NCBI RefSeq assembly: GCF_004295345.1
Contig: NZ_CP036200.1
Span: forward strand, 2,655,001-2,719,000
Origin: Shewanella maritima
Lineage (GTDB): Bacteria; Pseudomonadota; Gammaproteobacteria; Enterobacterales; Shewanellaceae
DNA length: 64,000 bases
Reading direction: 5' to 3'
Shown: positions 49,253 to 56,871 of the stretch, piece by piece
Position numbering within the stretch: the first letter of the stretch is position 1
Layout of the letters: every line of letters begins with the position of its first letter
Notes under the pieces: generated by a model
Databases searched by the model: none
The model's input: the letters and a program-made list of their open reading frames with translations, nothing else
What the model was told of the DNA's origin: nothing
Translations under genes and position numbers: made by a program

Positions 49253-51106
49253 TTAGTTGGCTTTTTCTACCATGCGCTGAATGACTTTCATGTGGGTGAT
49301 GTCATCTGGCGCTTTGCCGTTGGCATTGATTTCATCGCTGCCGTGGCAGGCGAGGCATGAGCCGACGCGGCGGATGTTGTCCATTTCTTGTTTGTTGAAT
49401 GGGCGTGCGCCTTCATGTGAGGTAGATTGTAGTTGCTTGCCATCTTCATCTACAAACCGCTCTAGCTCAAATGCTGGAGCTTGTCCCTCTGGGAAGTTGC
49501 GCTCAATGTCGTATACACCACTGCCAAGGCCGAGTACTTTAGGGTTGGTGTGACACTCTTCACAGGTGCGTGAGCGCTTGCTCATGGTATGCGGCTGAAT
49601 CGGGTTGTGAGACAATCCACTGGTGCCGTCTTTGGTAGTGTAAGTCTTGTTATTCACTAACGCCTTTTCACCGTCAACCTGAGTTAAAAATACCTGACAG
49701 CCTGGTACAAAGGTGGATACCTTGCCGCGGCTGTTAATGCCCAGTGCCGGCATTTCCCAGCGCACGTATGAGCGTGACTCACTCCAGCTGTAGGCTTTCT
49801 TATTCAGGTTAGATTTTTTACCTTTTGCAGACTCATCGATACTTGAACCATCTAACCAGTCGCCGTTTGGTTTGCCAACGTTTTGGGTTGCGTGACAACC
49901 GTAACATTGTGGCGCCCAGGCTGCGTGGCAGGTAGAGCATTCAAGTTTTTCCATGTGGCCAGCAATTTTCACCATCGCGACCTGACCTTCTTTAGAAAGG
50001 TTTGGGTTAGCAAATAGCTGAGGTACTTCTAGCTGCTTACCGTCATTCTTAGTGGTAAGAATGACTTTAGTGCCCTCGCGTTTTACATTGTTGAGCGGAT
50101 TATCGCGTGCGGTTTTTAGTGTCGCATCTGACTTGGTGCTACCGTGGCAGGATTCACAGCGGATCTCCACTGCTAGATGCTTTTTGGTATACAGGTAACC
50201 GTCGCCATGCATTTCGTCTTTGGTGTGACAATCGATACAGCTCATGCCCGCATCAAAGTGCAAATCAGCTTCTAAGAAGTTGTAGTGCTTGCCATGTAAC
50301 TTACCTTGTTTACCACCAGTTTCTGTATAAGGTGTGCCGTAGCCATCTGACTCCATCATACCCTTGTAGCTCACACCCGTGCGTCCACCGCGGTTGTGAC
50401 AATGCTGACATTGATCAACCGATACCTTAGTGGTCATCTTGTGTTTTCTTGGGCGATCTTTTTGGGTTTTATCGATTGCTTTATCGCCACCTTCATAGGT
50501 AGCCGCATTGCTGTATTCTACGTGACAAGCTGCACAGCCAGAGGCGCGGTAGTCGCCATCACGCTGGTGGCCATCACTCCATAAATGGCAACGTAAACAT
50601 TGGTTTCTGAGGTAGTCATCACCTGGTGAGTTAGTGTCAGATTCTGGTTTGTTGGGATGGTAGCTCGGTAATTGCTTCAGACTCGCTACCGTGCCTTCTC
50701 GGCCGGTTTTCAGCGCTTTAACATCGTATGTAGCGTAGATGGAGTCGCGAGTTTGCGAGCCGAAGTTGTAGCGAGTGCCTGAGATCATCCCTGACATGGT
50801 CGCGTGGATTGAGGTCTTAGCTTTTTCTACTTCGTCGGCGTGGCATGAGCCACAGGTTTCATCAACAACTCGTAAGTCAGTCGGGTTGGCCCACATGTTT
50901 GTGTGCGCCTTTTTTTGATCTGTGGCTTTGCCATTACCGTTATGGCAATCCACACAGGTTAAGTCTGCCATCATGTCGACATCAGAGAATTGTTCAATCC
51001 CCTCATGACAGCTCATACATCCTTTATCGTCGTCCCAGGCGGCTTGGCTGGCAAAACAGCTGAATCCAAGCATTGCTGGAATGGCATATTTGAATATCTT
51101 TTTCAT
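49253..51106 (-). CDS. Dodecaheme c-type cytochrome
   Basis: The 617-residue exported protein contains twelve CXXCH heme-binding motifs: CMSCH, CVDCH, CGSCH, CLRCH, CAACH, CQHCH, CIDCH, CESCH, CSTCH, CYGCH, CEECH, CLACH, spaced from about residue 29 to 590. It has a Sec signal peptide (KKIFKYAIPAMLGFSCFASQA) and no lipobox, so it is periplasmic or exported further. Twelve hemes differ from the 10-heme MtrA/MtrC/OmcA set. I chose ATG 51106 with AAGGG 8 nt upstream. It stands alone, with a Fur-like site about 190 nt upstream. Its electron donor and acceptor are unknown. Confidence 0.85.
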   Translation of the reverse strand: MKKIFKYAIPAMLGFSCFASQAAWDDDKGCMSCHEGIEQFSDVDMMADLTCVDCHNGNGKATDQKKAHTNMWANPTDLRVVDETCGSCHADEVEKAKTSIHATMSGMISGTRYNFGSQTRDSIYATYDVKALKTGREGTVASLKQLPSYHPNKPESDTNSPGDDYLRNQCLRCHLWSDGHQRDGDYRASGCAACHVEYSNAATYEGGDKAIDKTQKDRPRKHKMTTKVSVDQCQHCHNRGGRTGVSYKGMMESDGYGTPYTETGGKQGKLHGKHYNFLEADLHFDAGMSCIDCHTKDEMHGDGYLYTKKHLAVEIRCESCHGSTKSDATLKTARDNPLNNVKREGTKVILTTKNDGKQLEVPQLFANPNLSKEGQVAMVKIAGHMEKLECSTCHAAWAPQCYGCHATQNVGKPNGDWLDGSSIDESAKGKKSNLNKKAYSWSESRSYVRWEMPALGINSRGKVSTFVPGCQVFLTQVDGEKALVNNKTYTTKDGTSGLSHNPIQPHTMSKRSRTCEECHTNPKVLGLGSGVYDIERNFPEGQAPAFELERFVDEDGKQLQSTSHEGARPFNKQEMDNIRRVGSCLACHGSDEINANGKAPDDITHMKVIQRMVEKAN

Positions 51107-51300
51107 ACTCATCACCCTTAATAGCCTTATATTTTTTATGGCTATTTAATAATGCGCCTTTGATAGTGGATGTAGAGCAGTTATTAAGCAGATTGTGATC
51201 TCAGTGTTGAATAAAAGTTGCACAGGTGGAAGGCTGAAAATTACTGTGATTTTACTCTCAGTTTATTGGTTTAATGCAGCCTGAACCTCTAATGTAAAAA

Positions 51301-51315
51301 TGATAATTGTTATCA
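51301..51315. promoter_or_regulatory. Fur box upstream of the dodecaheme cytochrome gene
   Basis: TGATAATTGTTATCA is a 15-bp palindrome matching the Fur consensus core (GATAATGATAATCATTATC). It lies in the gap between sodX and the cytochrome gene, about 190 nt upstream of the cytochrome start. Confidence 0.6.
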
Positions 51316-51372
51316 AAATTAGTGATTTAGTTATGCTAGGAGGGAGGGGAGGTAGCAATAGGCGTCAGTAGA

Positions 51373-51669
51373 TTAGTTCGGCTTAAATATATAAACAATT
51401 TGGCCTAAAACTTGGGAGGGATTGACGTGACCTATTTGCTCCATAGTGACACTCGCATCGTTTTCACCGCGACACCAAAGTTGGCCGTCGGCATCAATGT
51501 CGACCAGGGTCTTTACTATGTAACCAAAGCGGCGATGTTTGATTAGCAGCTTTTGTTGCGGTTTCAATTTGGCTTTGTTGAACCAGGTGCGCACCAAAGC
51601 AAAGCTGCCAGGAGGGATTGCCGGCAGCATGCTCTGTCCGTCTACTCGCCAGATTCGAAAGCCAAACAC
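51373..51669 (-). CDS. sodX: Nickel-type superoxide dismutase maturation protease
   Basis: This 98-residue S26-type (signal-peptidase-like) protease lies directly after sodN (4 nt gap) and should remove the SodN propeptide so the N-terminal His can bind nickel. VDGQSMLPAIPPGSFALVR (about 9-27) has the SxxP catalytic Ser, and the catalytic Lys is likely in GYIVKTLVDID. The segment LWCRGENDASV is also conserved. It is small for a signal peptidase and has no obvious membrane anchor. Confidence 0.88.
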   Translation of the reverse strand: MFGFRIWRVDGQSMLPAIPPGSFALVRTWFNKAKLKPQQKLLIKHRRFGYIVKTLVDIDADGQLWCRGENDASVTMEQIGHVNPSQVLGQIVYIFKPN

Positions 51670-51673
51670 AATG

Positions 51674-52177
51674 CTAGCCTTTTAGGTCTGGGTAGATAAC
51701 TTGCTCTGCTGGTGGGTATGGGCAAGTCGCTGTATAGGTGTTGACCCCTTTAGTTTGCCAAAAGATATCCGCGAAGCGATTAACCTTGTTAAGCAGTTCA
51801 ACTGTTGCGGCGCGGTCGATATGTTGCTTGGCGAATGAAGTGGCAAGCATAATCTCGTGAGTTAGCTGGTGGATCTCAGGAAAAGCCTCAAGTTGAGGCT
51901 TTTTGAAGTAGTCGCCCCAGATGACGAGTACTTCTTCTTTGACCTTTTTGCCTTCGGCTTCTTTCTCGTTAACTAAGCGCGCGAAAGTGGCTTGCTGTTT
52001 AGTGGTAAGTGTTTCTGCAGCGGTTAATTCATCCAATAGGTCAACCATTCTTATCATGCTCAACACAGCAATTTGCGCGGCGCTGGGATCATAGATTTTA
52101 CAAGGTATATCACAGTGCGCTGACGCGCGGTTAAATGGCTTTTTCGCATCCAATTTAGCCAATAGTTTATACATCAT
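51674..52177 (-). CDS. sodN: Nickel superoxide dismutase
   Basis: SodN dismutates superoxide with nickel bound by the N-terminal hook. The mature protein starts HCDIPCKIYDP (family HCXXPCGXY; the Gly is Lys here). The 20-residue propeptide MMYKLLAKLDAKKPFNRASA would be removed by SodX. The ATG at 52177 has AGGAG 8 nt upstream; the alternative ATG at 52174 is also possible. The mature part, about 147 residues, is a four-helix bundle. It follows the HupE-like gene and precedes sodX in one transcript. Confidence 0.92.
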   Translation of the reverse strand: MMYKLLAKLDAKKPFNRASAHCDIPCKIYDPSAAQIAVLSMIRMVDLLDELTAAETLTTKQQATFARLVNEKEAEGKKVKEEVLVIWGDYFKKPQLEAFPEIHQLTHEIMLATSFAKQHIDRAATVELLNKVNRFADIFWQTKGVNTYTATCPYPPAEQVIYPDLKG

Positions 52178-52187
52178 AGTATTGCTC

Positions 52188-52379
52188 CTATTGTTGCTCG
52201 TTTGAATGATTGTTTTTGCTATTGCGTGATTTGCTGTGGAGCAGTGCAGCAGCAATGATCACTGGTGCCAACCAAAGTAAATGAACTAACCCAGCGTATG
52301 GGCTTGAATGATCATGCCCTGGGTGAGCGCTAGCCAAAGTGGGTAAGAAGGATAAAACGATTAATACAAAAACTCTCAC
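52188..52379 (-). CDS. Minimal HupE-like His-rich membrane protein
   Basis: This 63-residue protein has a signal peptide (VFVLIVLSFLPTLASA), immediately followed by HPGHDH, the N-terminal His cluster of HupE/UreJ nickel and cobalt transporters, one membrane helix (HLLWLAPVIIAAALL) and a basic tail. HupE proteins are about 200 residues, so this is a drastically reduced form. Start GTG 52379 has AGGAG 6 nt upstream; a longer in-frame start would overlap the gene before it. It is directly upstream of sodN and may help supply nickel; this is inference. Confidence 0.65.
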   Translation of the reverse strand: MRVFVLIVLSFLPTLASAHPGHDHSSPYAGLVHLLWLAPVIIAAALLHSKSRNSKNNHSNEQQ

Positions 52380-52395
52380 TGGTGACTCCTTTTCC

Positions 52396-52869
52396 TTAGT
52401 GAATAACGTGCTTAGTTTGCTCAACAATTGTTTTTAGCGATGGGTAAAGCGCGATACAGCCCTCGCATATCGGGTATTTGGTGGCAAATGCTTGAATTGC
52501 GGGGATGGTTATCGATATACCACGCATTAACGTCAAACGGATTTGCTCAGAAGAATCAAGAGTCTCAATCAGTTGACGTAAATGCTCGTGGGGAGCAAGC
52601 AAAAAACGCAGAGCGTCGTCCTGTCGACCCCAAGCTTCATACAGTGAGGACAAGTTATGGCAGGTACATATCCATGCCATCATGATGTCGCCATTACCTA
52701 GTTGTGCGTCAAACTGAGCGGCGAGTAGGTCAAATGCTTCACTATATTGCTGCTCAGCTTGTTGCCATTGCTGGTTTTGAAAATACTCATTGCCTTGTAT
52801 CAGCAACAGTTGCCATTGGTAATCGTGACTTGTGTCTTTGTGAAAGCATCCTGAACATGACTGCGTCAT
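52396..52869 (-). CDS. Cys-rich TPR-like protein
   Basis: This 157-residue cytoplasmic protein has an N-terminal Cys/His cluster (CSGCFHKDTSHD, about 5-16), a TPR-like helical region (QLLLIQGNEYFQNQQWQQAEQQYSEAFDLL) and further CTCH (about 69-72) and CEGC (about 134-137) motifs. The pattern suggests a metal-binding or redox-sensitive adaptor. I recognise no named family. GGAG precedes the ATG. It sits between pseudoazurin and the HupE-like gene in the Ni-SOD operon. Confidence 0.65.
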   Translation of the reverse strand: MTQSCSGCFHKDTSHDYQWQLLLIQGNEYFQNQQWQQAEQQYSEAFDLLAAQFDAQLGNGDIMMAWICTCHNLSSLYEAWGRQDDALRFLLAPHEHLRQLIETLDSSEQIRLTLMRGISITIPAIQAFATKYPICEGCIALYPSLKTIVEQTKHVIH

Positions 52870-52943
52870 AAAGACTCCTTAACAGTAATTAGCTTGGATT
52901 GCAGTTGCGAGTTTAGCTCTAAGTTACTTAACCTAAACTCGGG

Positions 52944-53387
52944 CTATTGAGCTTGCTCAAGGTATTGTGCGATGCGCTCTTTATTCATCATTACGCCTGG
53001 TTCAATGGTGGTCCACTGCTGCTTCACATCATCAATGTTGACCGCATTATCAACCTGAATGACACCAAGCATGCCCATGACAAAGTGCGGAGTACACTTA
53101 TACAAATAAACACCTTCGTTGTTGAAAGTTACGCTAAATGGTTGTCCCATTGGCCCGTTAAACGCTTCAGCACCCTCTGGAATAACCATTGACTCCACAT
53201 TGTGGGTTGGGTCTGCAGGGGTAAATTTTATCGTGTCGCCTTTGGCAATCTTTAGGTAGCCAGGCTCCATAATCATGGTTTGCCCAGCAGCATCAGCGGT
53301 GAGTAGTTTAACTTCGTGTTCAGCGGCAAAAGCGTTAGTTGAAAGGGTTAGGGCAAGTGCACCAGCAGTAAATAATTTAGCCAACAT
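52944..53387 (-). CDS. Pseudoazurin
   Basis: This 147-residue periplasmic blue copper protein has a signal peptide (LAKLFTAGALALTLSTNAFA) and type 1 copper ligands in DPTHNVESMV (His, about 63) and YKCTPHFVMGML (Cys, His, Met, about 97-105). Pseudoazurins carry electrons in the periplasm. The gene is 75 nt upstream of the TPR-like gene, and a strong Fur box (53419-53437) lies about 30 nt upstream of its start. Confidence 0.92.
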   Translation of the reverse strand: MLAKLFTAGALALTLSTNAFAAEHEVKLLTADAAGQTMIMEPGYLKIAKGDTIKFTPADPTHNVESMVIPEGAEAFNGPMGQPFSVTFNNEGVYLYKCTPHFVMGMLGVIQVDNAVNIDDVKQQWTTIEPGVMMNKERIAQYLEQAQ

Positions 53388-53418
53388 GTTTAATATCCGT
53401 ATTAGTTAAAGTTGTAAC

Positions 53419-53437
53419 GATAATCATTATCATTCTC
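53419..53437. promoter_or_regulatory. Fur box upstream of pseudoazurin/Ni-SOD operon
   Basis: GATAATCATTATCATTCTC matches the 19-bp Fur consensus (GATAATGATAATCATTATC) closely. It lies about 30 nt upstream of the pseudoazurin start codon on the minus strand. Confidence 0.8.
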
Positions 53438-53617
53438 AATGTAAAGTTGTTTTACTCTCAACTCCCTCTAACGCTTTTGGTTTGGTGCAGCATTAAGTGC
53501 AAAGGCTACATCTGAGTGCCGAGCTTAAAGCTAGCGAAGCGGTGTTTAGGTTTACTTCTATTTTTAGCGTGTTTTCACAAAATTATTTCATCCAGGCTTA
53601 TCTCTATTTACAGGTGT

Positions 53618-53636
53618 AATGATAATGATTAACATT
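53618..53636. promoter_or_regulatory. Fur box upstream of TonB receptor 1
   Basis: AATGATAATGATTAACATT has two GATAAT-type hexamers in the arrangement of a Fur site. It lies about 100 nt upstream of the TonB-dependent receptor gene. Confidence 0.75.
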
Positions 53637-53734
53637 TGCAATCGCTGCTATGGGTGTCCTAGGCAGTAATTATGAGCCTGTAGCTTTGATTGACTGTGGG
53701 CTTTGATTAGGACCTTTTACCAAAAGTGACTCAA

Positions 53735-56083
53735 ATGGAACTTAATAAAATTACAATTAGCCTGGCGCTAGCGATGGGATTTGTTGCCAATGCTGCGGTG
53801 GCAGATGATGAACAAGTAAATGAAAACATCGAAAAAATCGTGGTGACAGGGCAAAAGATTGATCGCTCGCTTAAAGAAACACCTAACAGTGTATCTGTGC
53901 TCACTGCACAAGAGATGAATAAGCTAAACGTGCAGAATATGGCTGACGTTTACAACATGGTGCCAAACCTTTCTGGTGACTTTAATCAGGGTTTTACCAT
54001 TCGTGGCATTACGTACGATAACGTTTCAGGTGGTGGTAATTCATATTTAACCAGTGTGTATCTTGACGGCGCACCACTGCCGTTTCGTGTTGTGCGCAGT
54101 GGTACCACATCCGTTTGGGATTTATCACAGGTAGAGGTGTTCCGTGGCCCGCAATCGACCTTGCAAGGTCGCAATGCGTTAGCTGGCGCAATTATGATGC
54201 GCACTCAAGACCCAACTTATGAGTACAGTGCGAAAGCCAAAGTCGGTTTTGGTGAGCATGGTCAGCGTGAATATGCGTTTGCTGGTGGCGGCGCGATTGT
54301 CGAGGATATGTTGGCATTTCGTGTTGCTGTGGAAGATACAGCATACGATGGTGATATCGACAATATTACTCGTAATGAAGGCTCTAACTATGCCGATAGC
54401 CAGACCCTTCGCGCTAAATTGCTGTTTGAACCGACTGACAATGTCGATGCGCTGTTAACTGCAAGTCGCGCTAAATCTGAGTTTGGCCCTCAGTGGGTGC
54501 TGTTTGATTACGGTCAAGATCCGTTTCAGCGCACGGTTTGGAACAACTCGCACATTTTTGAGAAAAACGACACTGATATTTATAACCTAGAGATCAGCTG
54601 GGATATAAACGATGAATGGACGTTTGACTCCATCACTACCTACAGCGATTCTGAGTACCGCTATAACTGGGATGGCGATATGACCCCAGTTCAAGTTGTT
54701 GCTGATAGCCAATATGTACGCAACGACAAAACGCTAAGCCAGGAGCTGCGCTTTACTTACCAAACTAGCGACATTCAGTTGGTTTCAGGTGCATATTTCT
54801 CAAAACTAGATGTGGATGATAAAGCCGCTGGTGAGCGCTTTTTATCGTTCGCCGACCTTGGTCTACCGCCGCTTGAAGTATTACTAACTGCGCCAGCAGA
54901 GCTGGGTGGTTTTGGTTTGCCAGCAGAATATGCCGCGATGATTGTGCCTATGTATCCAGACATCGACCCTGTGATGTTAGGCCTTGATTCCAGCATGGAG
55001 CAAAAAGTTGAAACGATGGCGCTTTTCGCAGATTTGAAGTGGAAGCTAACCGATCAGTTTGACCTGCTTGCTGGCCTGCGTTACGACCGTGAAGATCAAC
55101 AAAATGCCTCGTACGCCAATTACTCAATTCTAAATAACATGCCTGATCCTGCCAGTGTACCCGCGCCACTTGATCAAATCGTTGCCGGTATTAATGGCAC
55201 GCTAAATGGCATGGCAGCCAGTGCCTCTGGAGTTGAACCTCAAGCGTCGGCAGACTTTAGTGCTTGGTTGCCAAAACTGGGTTTGAGTTACCACTTTAGT
55301 GACGATGTCACTACCAGCTTTATCTATCAGCGTGGTTATCGCTCTGGCGGTGTGGGCACCAATATTGCGCAGCAGCAAGTGTTTACCTATGACCCTGAAT
55401 ACACAGATAACTTCGAGCTATCTTATCGCTCAGTGTGGCAAGGTGGTGACTTAATGCTTAACGCCAACTTGTTCTACACCAAGTGGCAAGATCAGCAAAT
55501 CGCCATTCAATTGTCACAAGCATCGTTTGATACGCAAACGGTTAATGCAGGTGAATCGAATATCAAAGGCTTTGAAACTGAGCTGTTTTACTACCCAACC
55601 AAGCAGCTGTCGATTATTGCAGGTGTGGGCTTAGCTAAGACAGAGTTCGACAAATTCGATTACGTAGTACAAAGAACGGGTGAAGTTAAGGATCTTGCTG
55701 GTCGTTCATTCGCTGATTCACCTGAGTGGACAGCCAATATTGCAGCCAACTATGACTTTGATAATGGTATCAAAGTGGGCGTTAATGCCAATTACAAGGG
55801 CGAGAGCTATGCCTACCTTGATCCGGAAACATCATTGGATGTAGACAAATATGCCATTGATAGCGATCCTAAAAACGATGCCCGCGTACTAGTCAACGCT
55901 AACGCTTCATACACCTGGGACGACACCTACACTATTCGCGCAGATGTGAAGAACCTGTTTGATGTGGAATACATTTCAAACTACTTCTCTGAAGCTGATG
56001 ATTTAGGTAAAGGCACCAGCTATGGTCAGCACCAGATTGGTCGTTCGCGCCAATTTAGCGTGACCTTAAGCGCGGCGTTTTAA
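53735..56083 (+). CDS. TonB-dependent outer-membrane receptor 1
   Basis: This 782-residue receptor has a signal peptide (NKITISLALAMGFVANAAVA), a TonB-box-like IEKIVVTGQK, a plug domain (RGITYD..., VEVFRGPQSTLQGRNALAGAI, about 45-165) and a beta-barrel ending SVTLSAAF with the terminal Phe typical of outer-membrane barrels. It probably takes up a ferric siderophore; the ligand is unknown. The Fur box suggests iron repression. The ATG 53735 is used here; GTG 53726 three codons upstream is possible. AGGA lies 22 nt before the ATG, so initiation is uncertain. Confidence 0.92.
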   Translation: MELNKITISLALAMGFVANAAVADDEQVNENIEKIVVTGQKIDRSLKETPNSVSVLTAQEMNKLNVQNMADVYNMVPNLSGDFNQGFTIRGITYDNVSGGGNSYLTSVYLDGAPLPFRVVRSGTTSVWDLSQVEVFRGPQSTLQGRNALAGAIMMRTQDPTYEYSAKAKVGFGEHGQREYAFAGGGAIVEDMLAFRVAVEDTAYDGDIDNITRNEGSNYADSQTLRAKLLFEPTDNVDALLTASRAKSEFGPQWVLFDYGQDPFQRTVWNNSHIFEKNDTDIYNLEISWDINDEWTFDSITTYSDSEYRYNWDGDMTPVQVVADSQYVRNDKTLSQELRFTYQTSDIQLVSGAYFSKLDVDDKAAGERFLSFADLGLPPLEVLLTAPAELGGFGLPAEYAAMIVPMYPDIDPVMLGLDSSMEQKVETMALFADLKWKLTDQFDLLAGLRYDREDQQNASYANYSILNNMPDPASVPAPLDQIVAGINGTLNGMAASASGVEPQASADFSAWLPKLGLSYHFSDDVTTSFIYQRGYRSGGVGTNIAQQQVFTYDPEYTDNFELSYRSVWQGGDLMLNANLFYTKWQDQQIAIQLSQASFDTQTVNAGESNIKGFETELFYYPTKQLSIIAGVGLAKTEFDKFDYVVQRTGEVKDLAGRSFADSPEWTANIAANYDFDNGIKVGVNANYKGESYAYLDPETSLDVDKYAIDSDPKNDARVLVNANASYTWDDTYTIRADVKNLFDVEYISNYFSEADDLGKGTSYGQHQIGRSRQFSVTLSAAF

Positions 56084-56097
56084 GCAGCAAATTATAG

Positions 56098-56122
56098 AGG
56101 TGCCATTCGTGGCACCTTTTTC
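56098..56122 (+). terminator. Terminator after TonB receptor 1
   Basis: AGGTGCCA and TGGCACCT form an 8-bp stem with a TTCG tetraloop, followed by TTTT. Confidence 0.92.
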
Positions 56123-56181
56123 ATAATAACAACTCCTGAGCTAACCCCGACCTACCGACCCATAACAAGAGAGTCACAGCT

Positions 56182-56871
56182 ATGTTGGCCACTAATACAA
56201 GAGTACTTATTGTTGAAGACGATCAAGAATTAAACGAGCAACTATCACAACTGTTAACCAATCAAGGTTATCAAGTCGAGCAAAGTTATGACGGCGAAGC
56301 GGGACTTCTTAAGGCCGTTAGCAAAGAGTTTCAGCTAATTTTGCTCGATGTGATGCTGCCAGTCATGGATGGACTAAGCATGCTCAAAGTGCTGAGAAAA
56401 TCCTGCCAAACCCCAGTGGTAATGGTTACCGCTAAAGATGCCGAGCAAGAACGCATTGCTGGCTTTTGCCAGGGCGCAGATGATTACGTTGCCAAGCCAT
56501 TTAATACCACCGAACTATTGTTGCGTATTGAAGCCATTTTAAGGCGCAGTCAAACCAACCAAGAGTCTAATCGCGACGAGCTTTGTTTTGGTGAGCTGAC
56601 ACTAAACAGCAAGACTCATCAGGTGACAGTTGCTGGGCAAGCGCTGGAATTTACTCCAACCCAATTTAAATTACTGTGGGAGCTGCTGGCTAATCAAGGT
56701 GAAGTGCTCAGTAAAGCCTATCTGTACCAACGTGTACTTAATCGCAGTATTAGCGCTTATGACCGCAGTATTGATATGCATTTGAGCCGAGTACGGCGCA
56801 AACTTAACGAAGTTGACGGCCCAGGCGATCGACTGCAAACCAGTCATGGTAAAGGATACTGTTTTATATGA
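56182..56871 (+). CDS. OmpR-family response regulator
   Basis: This 229-residue regulator has a receiver domain (VLIVEDDQELNEQL, phosphoacceptor Asp in LILLDVMLPVMDG at about 55, Lys in ADDYVAKPF at about 105) and an OmpR-type winged helix at the C-terminus (LEFTPTQFKLLWELLANQGEVLSKAYL...SRVRRKL). It shares a 4-nt overlap with the downstream kinase gene. Position between two TonB receptors suggests control of siderophore uptake, like PfeR/PirR of Pseudomonas. Confidence 0.93.
   Translation: MLATNTRVLIVEDDQELNEQLSQLLTNQGYQVEQSYDGEAGLLKAVSKEFQLILLDVMLPVMDGLSMLKVLRKSCQTPVVMVTAKDAEQERIAGFCQGADDYVAKPFNTTELLLRIEAILRRSQTNQESNRDELCFGELTLNSKTHQVTVAGQALEFTPTQFKLLWELLANQGEVLSKAYLYQRVLNRSISAYDRSIDMHLSRVRRKLNEVDGPGDRLQTSHGKGYCFI

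Larger units (their letters stand above)
53388..53725. other. Divergent intergenic region with two Fur boxes
   Basis: No gene. It holds two Fur-like sites, one near each of the divergent transcripts: 53419-53437 for the pseudoazurin-Ni-SOD operon and 53618-53636 for the TonB receptor. Confidence 0.6.

Noticed and set aside
50107..50584. Plus-strand frames opposite the multiheme gene
   Set aside because: They are antisense shadows of the cytochrome; the CXXCH motifs settle the coding strand.
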